Shown here piece by piece: positions 22,335 to 33,600 of a stretch of 64,000 bases of DNA. Source of the DNA: Hygrocybe punicea (Eukaryota > Basidiomycota > Agaricomycetes > Agaricales > Hygrophoraceae). Positions within the stretch are counted from its first letter, which is position 1; every line of letters begins with the position of its first letter. The notes beneath the pieces were generated by a model. That model did no database searches. It was not told the DNA's origin and worked only from the letters and a program-made list of their open reading frames with translations. A program made the position numbers and the translations under genes. The stretch spans positions 3,782,001 to 3,846,000 of the forward strand of contig OY744467.1 in NCBI GenBank assembly GCA_963556145.1, in the 5' to 3' direction.

Positions 22335-22810
22335 CTAACACACTCTTACACAGCATACCTCTCTCTCCCCGCTCGTCCACGTTGGGACATCTCCCTGTCA
22401 CACGCACGCTTAACAAAATCGCAATAAGCACCCGACCCACCGCCCGCATAACCTCTCACCCTCGACCACTCACCCGGCTATCCTTTCTTTTTTTTACTTT
22501 TCTCCCTGTGACAGCCCCCTCCGTGCATGTCTGCCCAGGCGGCCGAGCACTTAGCTCGTCTAGACCACCTGTACTCCACCACCCCGCTCTAGACATTGGG
22601 CCCCCTCACACGTCAGGTCAGGCGTTTAAAACAGCATGGACATGCTGGGACCATGGGGGACTTATTCCGTCATGGTTGCACTCGCAAACCAGAGGCACAG
22701 GTTCCGGGAAGGCTCTCGTATTTGTATATACTCTTGCCCATGTACGTAAGGTCCGACATAGGGCTCGCCCTGAGGGACAATAATATGACTTAAAAAAAAA
22801 AAAAAAAAAA
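22335..22810 (+). other. LINE 3' untranslated region and A-tail
   Basis: Non-coding 3' region ending in a tail of about 19 A at 22792-22810. The stretch is C-rich and shows no gene. Confidence 0.85.
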
Positions 22811-22822
22811 GTACAGGTACAC

Positions 22823-23178
22823 CTTTGCTACAACCGGACCTTTTGCTGATTGGGAGTACATTGGAAAGATATAAGCATCAATTCCATGTCAGCGCAAAGT
22901 TAAGAATCATGTTGAAGACGAAATCAATCACTTCCATCGAGGTAAATCACACACATCGCCTGACAAAGAACTTGATGTACGGCGACTACAAGAGTCCTAC
23001 AATTCATCTGAAGTTCATGTTTATAAACCGGGGCAGAAACTGGATGGGAAGGAGAGGTGTGTGGACATAGAAGGCTTAGGTTCTGATGCAACGAAGCTAT
23101 GCTGCACCATTGAGAACTGGTGAGCAAATCAAGTAACAGAGTGGTCCTTGGAGGAGGACTGGACAATGTATTGAATTC
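22823..23178 (+). pseudogene. DUF6589-family protein, 3' part (broken)
   Basis: Continues the frame broken by the LINE: FATTGPFADWEYIGKI, then a TAA, then NHFHRGKSHTSPDKELDV and VHVYKPGQKLDGKERC with DIEGLGSDATKL, the typical C-terminal end of DUF6589 proteins. A further TGA follows TGG near 23121, again readable as CGA. The frame ends near 23176, about 190 bp from the convergent RecQ stop. Confidence 0.72.
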
Positions 23179-23368
23179 TATTCATGCACTGCTTTAAAAC
23201 AACAGTGTTTTTTTACTTCGAAAAGCTACATTGAATGTATGGATACGGGGGAAGAAACTGAGGACTAGGATTCGGCAAGAAGACATTGGGGATGGAGCAG
23301 GGTGGTTGTATTGGTCTGAGCACAGGCTGGTTCAACGCTCTTGCCGCATTTCACTGTGCTGTTGCCAC

Positions 23369-25484
23369 TCACGATTGTGCCAGCTGTTCTTCGTACCGCT
23401 TCTTCTGATTTTCTTCGGTGACCTTCGCCTTCTTTGCCCTTCTCTCCACCTTCTGCCATTCATTTTCATCATTCCACTCTTCGTCAATCGGTGCAATTAC
23501 CTCAAGGATTGCTTGGGCATATTTATCCAACCATATCCAGCTTGGAAGATCCTCTTGGATGTCGGCTAGTGTTTTGAGATATGCTCGGCTCGCCAACTTC
23601 GTCAAAATGTTATCGGGGAGGATGCTTTCGATATCAAAGGTACAGTCGAGGAAGTCTCTATTCCAAATTTTATTCCGCCATTCAATAAGCACTTGGCAGC
23701 ACTTTTCCAGACATTTGGCACGACATGAACCTAAGCCGCAAGGGTGCTTCATTGTTGTTCGAGGTGCAGACGGTTGCTGTTCGTGGTCGGGGGTGCCCAC
23801 TGTCATTTGTACATTGTCATCGTGAACTTGAGGCGCTGTTCTGGAGTTCAAACAGTGAATAAATGTAAGGGACCCTTGCCTGTTCTTCGACAGACAGCTC
23901 ATTTGGATGCTCTTTGGCCTTCTTTAGGACACACAAGTTGCAACAAGGGACGATAAGCGCCGGTCCACCATCAGGTCCTTGAAAGTATGCCTTCTCCACA
24001 GCATGGTGACAATCAACAATTGGTGCCTCGACCCATTTACGCATACCACCCTTGACCTTCTTGGTATAGCATATATCGGCACTATGTGTGTTGGTATCTG
24101 CAGATTCATCATTCTGGTCTGCTGCATTGTCGTCGTCTTGTCCACTATTTTGGTTCTTGTTATTGTCTTTGCGAAGTTGATAGACTGATGGTTCGACTAG
24201 TAAAATTGCCTGTCCTGGATCACCATTTCGTCTAACTCGGCCATAACGCTGCACCCAAACTGAGAGTGATGATGGGACCATAAATCCTACAACCTGAGCA
24301 ATGTCCGGTATATCCATACCCTATAGGGGTGTCATTAGTGACATTAAGGCATTGGATATGATGCATACCATGCCAGCAGCCTCAGTTGCACATAAAATTG
24401 ATGTCTTTCCATCTCTAAAGTCTCTCATTGCCTTGCGTTTTGCGCGATTTGAATGCCCTGCATGCATAAAATTGACCTGGGACGTGAGCTCAGGAGGCAA
24501 CAAACTTTTGAGGTGTTTTGAAGTTTTGTATGCGAGATCGCAACTATTGACAAAGATGATCGTGTGCACAAGGGAAGCACCAGAAAGGTGCTCATTGATT
24601 GTGAAATTGATTGCATCGAGGTCAGTTGCAGCACCACACATCCAACAAACAATCGGTGTAATGTTTGGCCAGTTGTTACCCAAATTGACCATGTGTGTCC
24701 TCTTCACATTAAAACAGAGCGATTGCTGCACGTCAGAAAGAATATGAGGTGGTAATGTTGCCGACACAGCTAGGAATGGGACCGAGACGGGGAAAAGCGA
24801 TCGTAGCTTGCCAAGCTCAGAGAATTTTTTGCAGAACTTGTCACCCCAGTGGGAAATGCAATGAGATTCGTCGAAGACTGCACTGACAAACTTTTTTGTG
24901 AAGTTGGGTGACCGGAACAGTGAAGAGAATCTCGGATGTTCGAGACACATCTCTGGAGACATTACAAGGACTTGAAATTGGTCATTCTGGATGTCCTGAA
25001 GGGTTGAATGTCAGTGCTAGGGAAAAAACACTAGATTGGGATGCACTTTGTGAAGTTGAGTGTTATAATTGTATGCATTGACAGCCGTTGCGGTAAGGCC
25101 CATTTCCTGGAACTTTTGAGCCTGGGTATGATTGTTACAAGCTAATACCACACCGGGGAGGATTCAACTTACTCGTTCCACCTCCAGCTCATTTAAAGGA
25201 GATATAATCAAGACCTTTTTGGTTTTGGTCCTGTCCACAAGCAAGGGCATGACAAACGGCATCGTTTTGCCGGCACCCGTCCCTGCAATCACAATACAGT
25301 CGAGTCCCAGTAAAATCGCTTCGGTAATGTCTATCTGCCATTTGTGAGGAATTTTTCCGGGGCATGCTTGCTTGAATTTGTCGATGACGGCATTGCGCGT
25401 CACTTCCGAGTTGTATTTTCTGGTAAGAAAGGCGGCAGAACGTTCTGTTTGAAGGATGGAAGGCGTTCCACTTTCGGAATCCAT
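23369..25484 (-). CDS. RecQ-type DNA helicase in TIR element
   Basis: About 680 aa in at least five exons: 25484-25173, 25121-25032, 24995-24369, 24320 to about 23860, and the last ending at 23369. The first three exons are exact multiples of three and introns are short. Motifs: Walker A AGTGAGKT, DESH box (RecQ form of DEAH), AVSATLPP (motif III), TIIFVNS (IV), ATEAAGMGMDIPDI (V) and QRYGRVRRNGDPG (VI, arginine finger kept). Cysteines after motif VI (DCHHAV...PCCNLC) resemble the RecQ zinc-binding subdomain. No HRDC domain is evident. RecQ enzymes unwind DNA 3' to 5'. The last splice is uncertain: the simplest junction meets a TGA near 23817. Unlike its DUF6589 partner, it is not littered with stops. 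Confidence 0.82.
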
Positions 25485-25569
25485 GAAGGAAGGGGTGGAA
25501 GGGTCAAAAAAGCACTCGGGGTGGGGGCAGTATGGAGGACTTGTGCACTAGTTATCTCATTACATAAGT

Positions 25570-25688
25570 CTTATCTACACCCACTGTATCAAAGTACACC
25601 AGACTATCGAGGGAGGAGCACTGCAAGAAAATTTGACACTCCGACCCGGACATCTCGGTCCGACTTCATAGTCAGGCTTGCGAGACTA
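25570..25688. repeat. Right terminal inverted repeat
   Basis: Inverted counterpart of 13905-14032 (33 of 34 over the inner block). It starts 86 bp upstream of the RecQ start codon, so it probably serves as its promoter region. Confidence 0.75.
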
Positions 25689-25750
25689 ACCTGTTTTGCC
25701 GATGTCGCGTCATCCTTTTCGCCAGCAATTAGTCTATTTAAGTTCACTTA

Positions 25751-25775
25751 CACAGCGTAAAGACCCAAAATACGA
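25751..25775. repeat. CACTA left TIR
   Basis: CACAGCGTAAAGACCCAAAA matches the complement of 41891-41915 with a few mismatches; CAC is the family-typical end. Confidence 0.85.
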
Positions 25776-26294
25776 CAGCGGCATATTCCGGTCGAATTAT
25801 GATAATCTACGTAGATATGCTGAGAATGTCCTTGGAATGTGTCTGTGATCATATTGACGTACCTTTATCCCAATATGATGACCATCTGATGCCCATTCAA
25901 CCAAAAATGACATGACAATCTACAAAAATATGCCAGATGAGATACCTTGCCACAGCTACTGGCTGCCCACTTCGCCAGGGCTTGTAGAAGCTGGAATCCG
26001 AGTGCCAGGCAAAGACCGCAGCACCTAAGTTCACCAGGCCAGCTACTGAAAACCTGTCCAGTACAGATAATATGATAGATTACAGCCTCTCCGTAGTTTA
26101 CCACCCCTTGAAAAGGTCTAACCGTGACCGGTAAACATGACAGCCTTCGTTGACTTTTATACTCATTGCTTTGTCTGTTTTACAGCCTTGTAAATCCTTG
26201 AAAAAACATATATTCTCATATACATACAGACCAATTATTACACATCACAGCCGGAAAGCGAACAACAGGAAAAGTTAGAGCTCATCACCAGATG

Positions 26295-28065
26295 TCATAG
26301 CCTACTTCCTTGCCTTGCACCTTGGTTTGATGCCTTTCCCCCCCTTGCCGACGTCGTCTTCTTCTTCTCGGGCTTCAGCATCTTGGATTCCACCTCCAAC
26401 GGTTTGCTAGGGCCTCCACTCTCATCTTCGCTAGAAAGGCTGCTCCAGCTGTCCACCAGATCATGCTGGTGCAAATCTGGAAGTGCGTCGGTCATAGCAG
26501 AACTGTCCTCGGTCTCCAGGCATTGAGGGTAGTTTTCATGATTTGACGTAGAAGCAGCAGTTTCTTTGTCAGTCTTTTCGAAGTTGATCTCAGGGGCAGG
26601 CTGTGTCGTGCGACAACGCCGTTTCTGTCGCATTGCGAGAATATCATTGAGATCATTGTGTTCTTCTACCGTAGGATCAGTTGGAGCTTGAACTTCCACC
26701 TTGCAGGTGCCTCGCCATAATCCAGGAACTTGCCTGAATAAAGTGTGTGAGTGAGTAGTCAGAGCGATGCTGATTGACTCACGTGTCCCACCACTTCAAG
26801 GTATCGACACACCATTCATCCATCGGATTGGTCTCGAATAGCCTCACGATGTCGTAGAAAAGCTTTTTTGCGTTGAAATCTCTGTCCAAGGTCGACCAAG
26901 TGCCACTGGAGCTGACCATGAATCGTGCCTGAGGGAGGGTCAGTCAATGTACTTCCTTGGATTATTTGCGTACCTGAACTATCGCGTAAGCTATCATGTT
27001 TGCTGTGACGTTGGTTAGTCAATGCATCTTCGCCTTCGGCGGCTTTGTTGATCTGCAATCATTCAGCGACAAGGCGGATGCAGGGCCAGTAAATATGTGA
27101 CGATAGACCTACACGAGATGTCAAAATTGATTAGACTGTGATTATTGGCGACTCACACGGACTAACAGATAACCACGTAGAAAACCTTTATTGGGTTTGG
27201 CCGGATCGTACATCGATTCATCGTAAAGGAAACTGGGCAATTCAAGGCTGGTAATCCTCAAAGAGCCATCCTTTATCCTTTTAATAATTGTACTACAGAA
27301 AAATCAGAGAGATTGGCATTGGAGTATATTCTGGTGAACTTACTTGGGATCATGGTCGAAGTCCTTTAGGTAGTGTATAGGGCAAAGAAACCTTGCTGTC
27401 ATTGGGTGATTTAATCCCCTGACAGTTTTCCCTTGATCTTTTGTGATCGGCGGTAAGACTTGTGAAGTGGGATCCTTGCACATGTACGGAATTCCGTTCA
27501 TTCTCAAGCTTGAAGTATCATCTGCGCGAGCATTATTTGCCGCTGTAACGATCTTGAGTGGAGTTGTAGGCACATAGTCAGTTTTTAGGAAGGTTTCAAC
27601 ACATATATGCGTACCTTTGCAATAAATTTTTGCCTCACGCCAGGGTTCTGATGTAGACTTGCAGTCACTTCAGCAAGATCAGGTACCATCTGTGAGAACT
27701 GCTCGTAGATGCGTAGAAAGTAGTCGTGGTCGCTTTTCCCGCAGTGCTTGATGAGTGCAATACATCACAAATTCAAAAGGACTACATACGAATTATTCAC
27801 CGCATCTGCTGCTGATCTTTCACTTATTTTCATCCCAGCCTCAAGAACCGCTGTCAAATCTATGAAAGTGTCAATGCTCACTGCAAGCCAACGAGCCGCC
27901 TGTGTGTATTTCTCCATGGGGTCTGAGTCGGCGTCTGAGTCGTTTCTGTAATGTTGTCTATCATCCCAACTGTCCTCAGGTTCTCATATCGTAGAACACT
28001 GACCTGTCTCTCTTGCGTGATGCATCTGCTTTACCCAGGCTATCGATGAGGATTTGTACGGTCAT
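26295..28065 (-). CDS. DUF6698-family protein
   Basis: Many-exon gene read from ATG at 28065 (MTVQILIDSLGKADASRKRDR) to the stop at 26295. Recognisable blocks of the basidiomycete DUF6698 family: a helical start (WLAVSIDTFIDLTAVLEAG), RGLNHPMTARFLCPI with HYLKDFDHDP (27340-27430), LPSFLYDES and KGFLRGYLLVR (27180-27260), then FMVSSSGTWSTLDRDFNAK (near 26880) and DEWCVDTLKWWDTW (near 26800). The C-terminal exon is acidic and then lysine/arginine-rich (KKKTTSARGGKASNQGARQ), as for a nuclear protein. No enzyme motif is known to me; the family is abundant in repeats. It lies wholly inside the CACTA element. Exon joins are approximate. Confidence 0.75.
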
Positions 28066-28492
28066 GGAGGTCGAGAATAAAGTTTTATATTAATAAAAAC
28101 GTGATTGCAGAAAGAAAAATGATGATGTCATCGAATGTTAAGCATATGTATTCTATTTACGTGGATTGCGAACCATTACATGCATTACAAGTAACTAAAA
28201 GAATCTGTAAAAAAAACAAGGAAGTACAAGCACCTCTGTAACTGCAAAAATACTCACTGCAAAGAACTAGATCTCATTAATTATTGCCGGGTTGTTTCCC
28301 GCATTGCAAGTCTTGGCATTTCCCCTCGGAGTCCTGGTCAGTGAGTCAACGTCAGCTAGAAATAAATTTTATGACATTCTTACAATTCTTCATCTGATTC
28401 AGGTTCAGTTGTGCTTCCAGTGTGACTCCGTGCGGTGTTAAATCTGTGGCGAAGGTCAGGTGATATGGCACGGTGCTGGGTCGATGGAATTG
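28066..28492. other. Non-coding spacer in CACTA element
   Basis: AT-rich stretch between the DUF6698 gene and the small ORF; it probably holds the DUF6698 promoter. I see no gene. Confidence 0.5.
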
Positions 28493-28747
28493 TCAATTCA
28501 AAGGTCTAGGATGGCATTCTTTAAGTGTAAGACCATCGTTAAAATAGAAAGCAATACGTACAACAGGTCCTGAACGGCAAGGGACAAATGTAAAACGGAA
28601 AGTTTGGGAGAACACAGATATGAAATCGTGGCCAGCCGGTAACTCAATAACAAAGGTGTTGTCCCTGGTTCCATCGCCTACAAAATGCATTTGTGTTGTT
28701 TGCGTTGGCATGGTGGTGGTTTGTGGAAAAGGCCCTTCGGACATCAC
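28493..28747 (-). CDS. Small uncharacterised protein in CACTA element
   Basis: 84-aa frame starting MMSEGPFPQTTTMPTQ. A plausible intron (GTACGT...AAAG, about 28509-28556) would give a product of roughly 70 aa ending GPVNAILDL. It has a threonine-rich start and an aromatic core (FISVFSQTFRFTFV). It is divergent from the coiled-coil gene with 78 bp between the start codons, a shared promoter region with TATATAC near 28811. I do not recognise it. Confidence 0.45.
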   Translation of the reverse strand: MMSEGPFPQTTTMPTQTTQMHFVGDGTRDNTFVIELPAGHDFISVFSQTFRFTFVPCRSGPVVRIAFYFNDGLTLKECHPRPLN

Positions 28748-28825
28748 CGACTGATGAACTTCTTAAGTATCTGCTGCAGTGACATTAATTAAAGTTGTCA
28801 GAGGTATCAATATATACTGCACCTT

Positions 28826-30671
28826 ATGATTACGAGGCCATCGTCGGAATACCTGCTCTTCATTCACAGCATGAATATTGATCCCTCACTGAGCATACCT
28901 CCCGAGCCTGGAGTCTTGCAACTGCGACAATTCCGGCAGGATATGGGTGTGGTAATACCAGCTGGCACTTCTGCACAACCCTATTCACAAGGATTCGACG
29001 TGCCGTTTGTTATACCATCCGAAAATGCTGGAAATGAATCAGTGCCTACAATCCCATGCCTGCCCGGCCCTGTCAGCTCAATTTATCAAATGGCAGCAGG
29101 AGGCAAGCTCAGCAAAGAACATGTTGTGCGCGAATTTGGTCGGATCGAGACAAATGTACAAGGGCTTTCTTACGAACTGCAAATAATTCAAAACGAGAAC
29201 AAAATGTTGAAAAGCTCGATTGCACGTACCCAGGGAGAGATGGAACAGCGATTTGAGAGGCTTGAGAAGAAATATGATGAACGTTTAGCAGCTCTTGCGG
29301 CTGCCACCAAGTTGCGAGCCAGAGTTGCTACTAGCGGTGGAGACTCTTCAGAGAGCGACGAATCTGATGGAGAACCCACCTTGGAAGAGCAAAAGATTGC
29401 AAATGCTAGGCGTGAGGCAGAACAAAGCGTCTTAGCATCGAATCACGCAAAAATAAAGGTACTTACCAGGATCACTTGACAAACAGATAATTGATTATGA
29501 CCTGTTATGCAGCAACTTACAAATGTTATGTATTGCAAGTTCTTGGGTGTCTCGAAGCTCAGTGAAAAGAGCGACCTACCTATCATTGTTGAAGACTTCG
29601 ATGGTAACGCCATACCATTTGTTCAAGGTTCCTCTGAAATCTGTCAGGTCCGGTTTTTCTGGGACAAGCCATATAAGGACCCACACAATCACAAAGCGAT
29701 TATGACAGTCACCTCATTCGCAAAGTCGCATGGAAGAGAATATGTTTCCGAGGCTGGGGAATTTCTTGACGTGATCAAACAAGGCGACCTGGAATCAAGA
29801 TTTGTGGTTAAATATCAGGCGCTGCAGAAGATCTTTCGTGGTACGACCGGGAAAAAATCGACAAGACCTGGTGGAGAACTTACCAAAAATATGAGGGATA
29901 ACCACGCTCGTGGAGTGAGTGGTGTCAAGGGTAGTTGACATAGGAAGCAAATACTGACTCTTATATGCAGAAACTTGAGATGCGCAAACAGAAACGAAAC
30001 ACCCTTCCAGCTGACTCCGAATGGCATGCTGCAAAATACAATGCAGCTTTCACGATCCAACAGATGTCTGATGATGAGGATACTTACAATGAAGATGGAA
30101 CCATTTTGCGAGGTGTCTACACATCACGCGCACCAAATAGTCGCGCTGAAATCGTAAGTAATTCTTGATATGTTCTCTAAAAAGCATTCTCACACCTGTA
30201 TTAGGTCAACCAATTGTTCAACGAGATCGACCAAGTCATAGATGTGCAGTCATCGGGACAGTTCACCACTTGAGGGGGCCCGTAAAAGATCAGCCGCCCC
30301 CGATAACGAAAACATTCAACGGCCGTGCCCGCAGACGGATGGTTGACCTGGATTGGCTTAAAGAAAATCCAACACTTGATGTCCACACTCGCATTGCCGA
30401 CAATGGGAAAGCTTGGGGTGATTCAAACGATCCTGAAGACATTGAAGCACAGATCAAACAAGCGAAGAGTGATAAAGCTGAATTGAGAGATAAACGAAAG
30501 AAGACTACAGGGGCTGGTAGTGAACAGGAATCCAAGCATGCAAAGAAGAGAAGCAAGAAGGCAAAGGGGAAGGGAAAGGGAAAGGGAAAGGGGAAAGGGA
30601 AGGGAAAGGTGGTAGAACAAGGTAATGGCAGTGCAGGTGGTGAGGGGGAGGATGAGGACTTCTATGACTAA
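28826..30671 (+). CDS. Coiled-coil protein in CACTA element
   Basis: Exons about 28826-29458, 29513-29915, 29971-30155 and 30205-30671. The first exon has a coiled-coil segment (about residues 85-170: YELQIIQNENKMLKSS, RFERLEKKYDERLAAL) and a serine/acidic stretch (GGDSSESDESDGEPTLEE). The middle part (FFWDKPYKDPHNHKAI) is unknown to me. The end is very lysine-rich, with (GKGK)n repeats, then acidic (EGEDEDFYD). The reading frame changes near 30265 (VNQLFNEIDQVID, then GPVKDQPPPITKTF), so there is a lesion or an intron I cannot place. Its stop overlaps that of the transposase gene on the other strand. Confidence 0.6.
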
Positions 30672-33600
30672 AAAGTGTCAGCATCGTTGTCGAGGTCCTC
30701 AAATGATTCATCAGGCTCCGCTCCATTCTGCACAATTTTGTCAGGCTCGCAAATAATAGCTGTTTAATTAAAAAAACATACTTGATCAAATGATATTGTG
30801 ATCCAAATATTGCATTGAGACCGTGAAAGATATGCTGGTATAAGGGCGAGAGGGCAACTGATCGCTTTGGCTGGAATGCACTCAGGTGAACGAAATTCAC
30901 CCGCAGGAGAAACATAGATTCCCAAGACAGCGGAGCTGTATATACAAGTGATAATATTGCTGGTAGGAATAGAAAGAGGATAATGGCACGTACAACATAT
31001 CCCAAGGAAGAAATGGAATAGACTCATCGGAGCAGAGTCTTCAATAGCACATACATGTGGCAGTTTGTTAGCATTCGGGACATGGATAGCGAAGAGCTCT
31101 TCAATCTGGACAGGTACTCGGCTGCCGTCCTGTTCAATAAACGCGAACTTGTCGAGCTTGCTTCTTTTGTTTGAGGCGGCTCCATAGCAAAGGCCATCCT
31201 TGCGGATATAAGGTAAACGTCTTGCAACTTGAGATCCCATAAAAACGACCCCATCCTCAAAGGAAAGTTTGCGCCGAAGGGAGAGTTCAGGCCAAAGATT
31301 GTGACAATATGTGAATAAGAGGGAGTAGAGATCTGGATCTTGAGTACTGTGGTCGGGTAAGGAGAGCTGGTGGAGATTGACAGGTTTGGGGAGTCGTTTA
31401 GGGAGAGAAACCAAGTCGACAGATGCTTCACTCTGAAATATTGCAATTTGGGTCATCATTGAACCTCGCGAGGCTTCAGCCTTGATGATATGTTCAACCA
31501 TGTTGCGCTCATGTGGCGATGCATCAGGAGGAAGGATGAGAAGGAGTTCATATATCAGGTGGGTTTGGATCCAATTTCGAAGCATCGTGAGTTCCATCTG
31601 CCCGCCGTCATGCCCATTGTGATTGATCTTCTCCATCATTCCATTGAAGCATTCAAAGGCAAAGAGCCACCACCCATAGACTGGTCCAAAACACTTCAAC
31701 ATGTCGATAAAGTGCATAGAAAGATGGTGACTTATTGTTGGTTTAACCCCCAGGGCTAGTAGACGGCGGCAGTAGTTTTCGAAATAAGCTTGCGCAGCCC
31801 GTGCTTGAGCCATGGAAATTTTTCTGGTTGTGAACATACGGACGCTAGCACATAGGAGAAGAATCGCATCATAGAGAGATCTGCATTTATGAGAGTGCAT
31901 GGTTTTGATGACCTCAGTCGCAGACACCGGAGGCTCGGTGTCAGGAATATCATCATGCTTGTCCCTCCACGCCAACCACAGTACGACAGGTGAAACTGTG
32001 AGTAGCCGGCGCCATTCATCCGCCTTCTTGAGGGATTGATTTGTGCCAAGCTGGAATATATCTTAATACGCCATTAAAATTATTATGAATGCAGACTCAC
32101 ATTTTTGGGAAGCCTGGTGACATGACTGGGCCACGAAATCGAGTTAATGGCATCTTCAAAGCGTTGTTTTGATGAGTTGACTCCGTCAGCACCCGGAAAC
32201 ATGTGGGCATTGAAAAGAACAAACATGAACAAAAAAGCGACAATACCTAGAATATTTAAACATTAAATGCTAGTAGATAATGAAGAAATACACTTACCGA
32301 GGAACATTGCGTGCATGAAATTGAGCACTGTCTGGCGGGAAGGCTGCCATCCTGGCACCCAGCCCATTGCACAGAAATGAACGCCATGGTTCTCAAGAAT
32401 ATTCTTGCATCGTGTTGGCGGGGCACCTTTGGAGTAGAACTTTTGCTTTAGCATTTCAAAATCATTCCTATATACGAATGCTGTTATAAAAAAATTCAAT
32501 ATGAGCCTTACAATTGCTTCAACGGTCAAAGACTTACAGTAAGGATCATAGCCTTGCGGTCTTTCAGCGTCAAGAAGGACACATCGGCACCATATGCACA
32601 GATGGATGTCATGACTGTGAGCAGTGGTTCCTGATATTTTGCGTGCAGCTGGAGTGTCGCAGTTGTCGCATATAATGTCGACATAAACTTCCTCTTTGAC
32701 AAGCTCAGTGTCCGTTTCATTGTATATCTCCATTTCTATGCCATTTTTTAGTGCTCACACATCTCGAATGACCGGCTCCATGCAATTATTAAGTTGCTGG
32801 GTGTTCGGTTCAGCCGGCCCAGGTGAGATAAATGGAACGAACGTGTTCACTTGCAAAAACCGTTGATCTCGAAGTAAGTCTGCTATTGTGCCATAGATAG
32901 GACCTGTCAAGTGTGGGCGACCTTCAAGGGTGCCAAACCTAGATTAATATGAGCAAGATATGTAGTGAGATGAAGGAAAAGATAATGCACCAGTCGATGT
33001 TCAATACTAGATGTAAGCCGAAGTGGAAGTCTGTTAGTTTCCATTCTGTGCCTTCGCTGATGGCAGTATCATGAATAGTGCCATAATTTCCAACTTCTCA
33101 TTTGATTCCTGTTCTCAGTTCATGCCAGACCTCGCCGTCGTGCATATCAGTCATCACAAATTCCTCGTCTTCATTCTGATTGCTGGGTGTATTTCTGCTG
33201 TCATGAATAAGCTTGCAGAAACCTTTGCGACGGACCATGCGACGCATCCAGTCCAGAAGGGAGACATGGGGAACAATCTTGATTGGAACACGTTTGGGTT
33301 GGCCCTTCTTATCCTTTTCAACAGTGTAGACAAGACCAGAGCAGTCAGGAACAGAACACAGAGGACTCGACAACTCAAGCAGCTCTTTGGGGCTGTGATG
33401 TTTCCAGCACTGTGGACAGACTGCATACTGGGCTATCCATTGGTCGGGATCAATCCCCATGCGCCTCTTAGCGCTGAGTAGAGTACGGACGGGATGAGGG
33501 TGTATAGGGAGAGCACCAGCTGCATCAAGAGCATTGAGGGTCCAGTTGAGGTTGTCAGTAGTTTGCTTGACGGGCATGTTGCCAACAACATTGTTTAAGA

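Larger units (their letters stand above)
16409..22810 (+). mobile_element. Full-length young LINE (Tad/I-like)
   Basis: A 6.4-kb non-LTR retrotransposon with leader (16409-16562), ORF1, ORF2, a 3' untranslated region and an A-tail (22792-22810), framed by a 12-13 bp perfect target duplication. ORF2 is uninterrupted. The element interrupts the DUF6589 gene: joining 16408 to 22823 restores the reading YRYTFATTGPFADWEY. It is a relative of the decayed copy at 1-12905, with a similar domain order and similar leader. Confidence 0.95.
13905..25688. mobile_element. TIR-bounded DUF6589-RecQ element
   Basis: Gapped terminal inverted repeats enclose two convergent genes: a DUF6589 gene (plus, broken) and a RecQ-type helicase (minus). 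The outermost match is TAGTCTCG (13905) against CGAGACTA (25681-25688); inner matches include an 11-bp block (13961-13971 with 25631-25641) and 34 bp with one mismatch (13999-14032 with 25570-25603). Outer bases fit either a TA target duplication plus GTCTCG or a TIR starting TAGTCTCG; no longer duplication is seen. Without the nested LINE the element would be about 5.4 kb. I know of no named superfamily with this gene pair; transposon status is inferred. Confidence 0.68.

Noticed and set aside
23369..25484. RecQ as part of a Helitron.
   Set aside because: Motifs are RecQ (DESH, QRYGRVRRNG), there is no Rep/HUH domain and no Pif1 signature, and the borders are inverted repeats.
13890..25710. 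A target duplication longer than TA for the DUF6589-RecQ element (e.g. CCAAAACA against ACCTGTTTT).
   Set aside because: The flanks do not match as direct repeats; only TA on both sides is supported.
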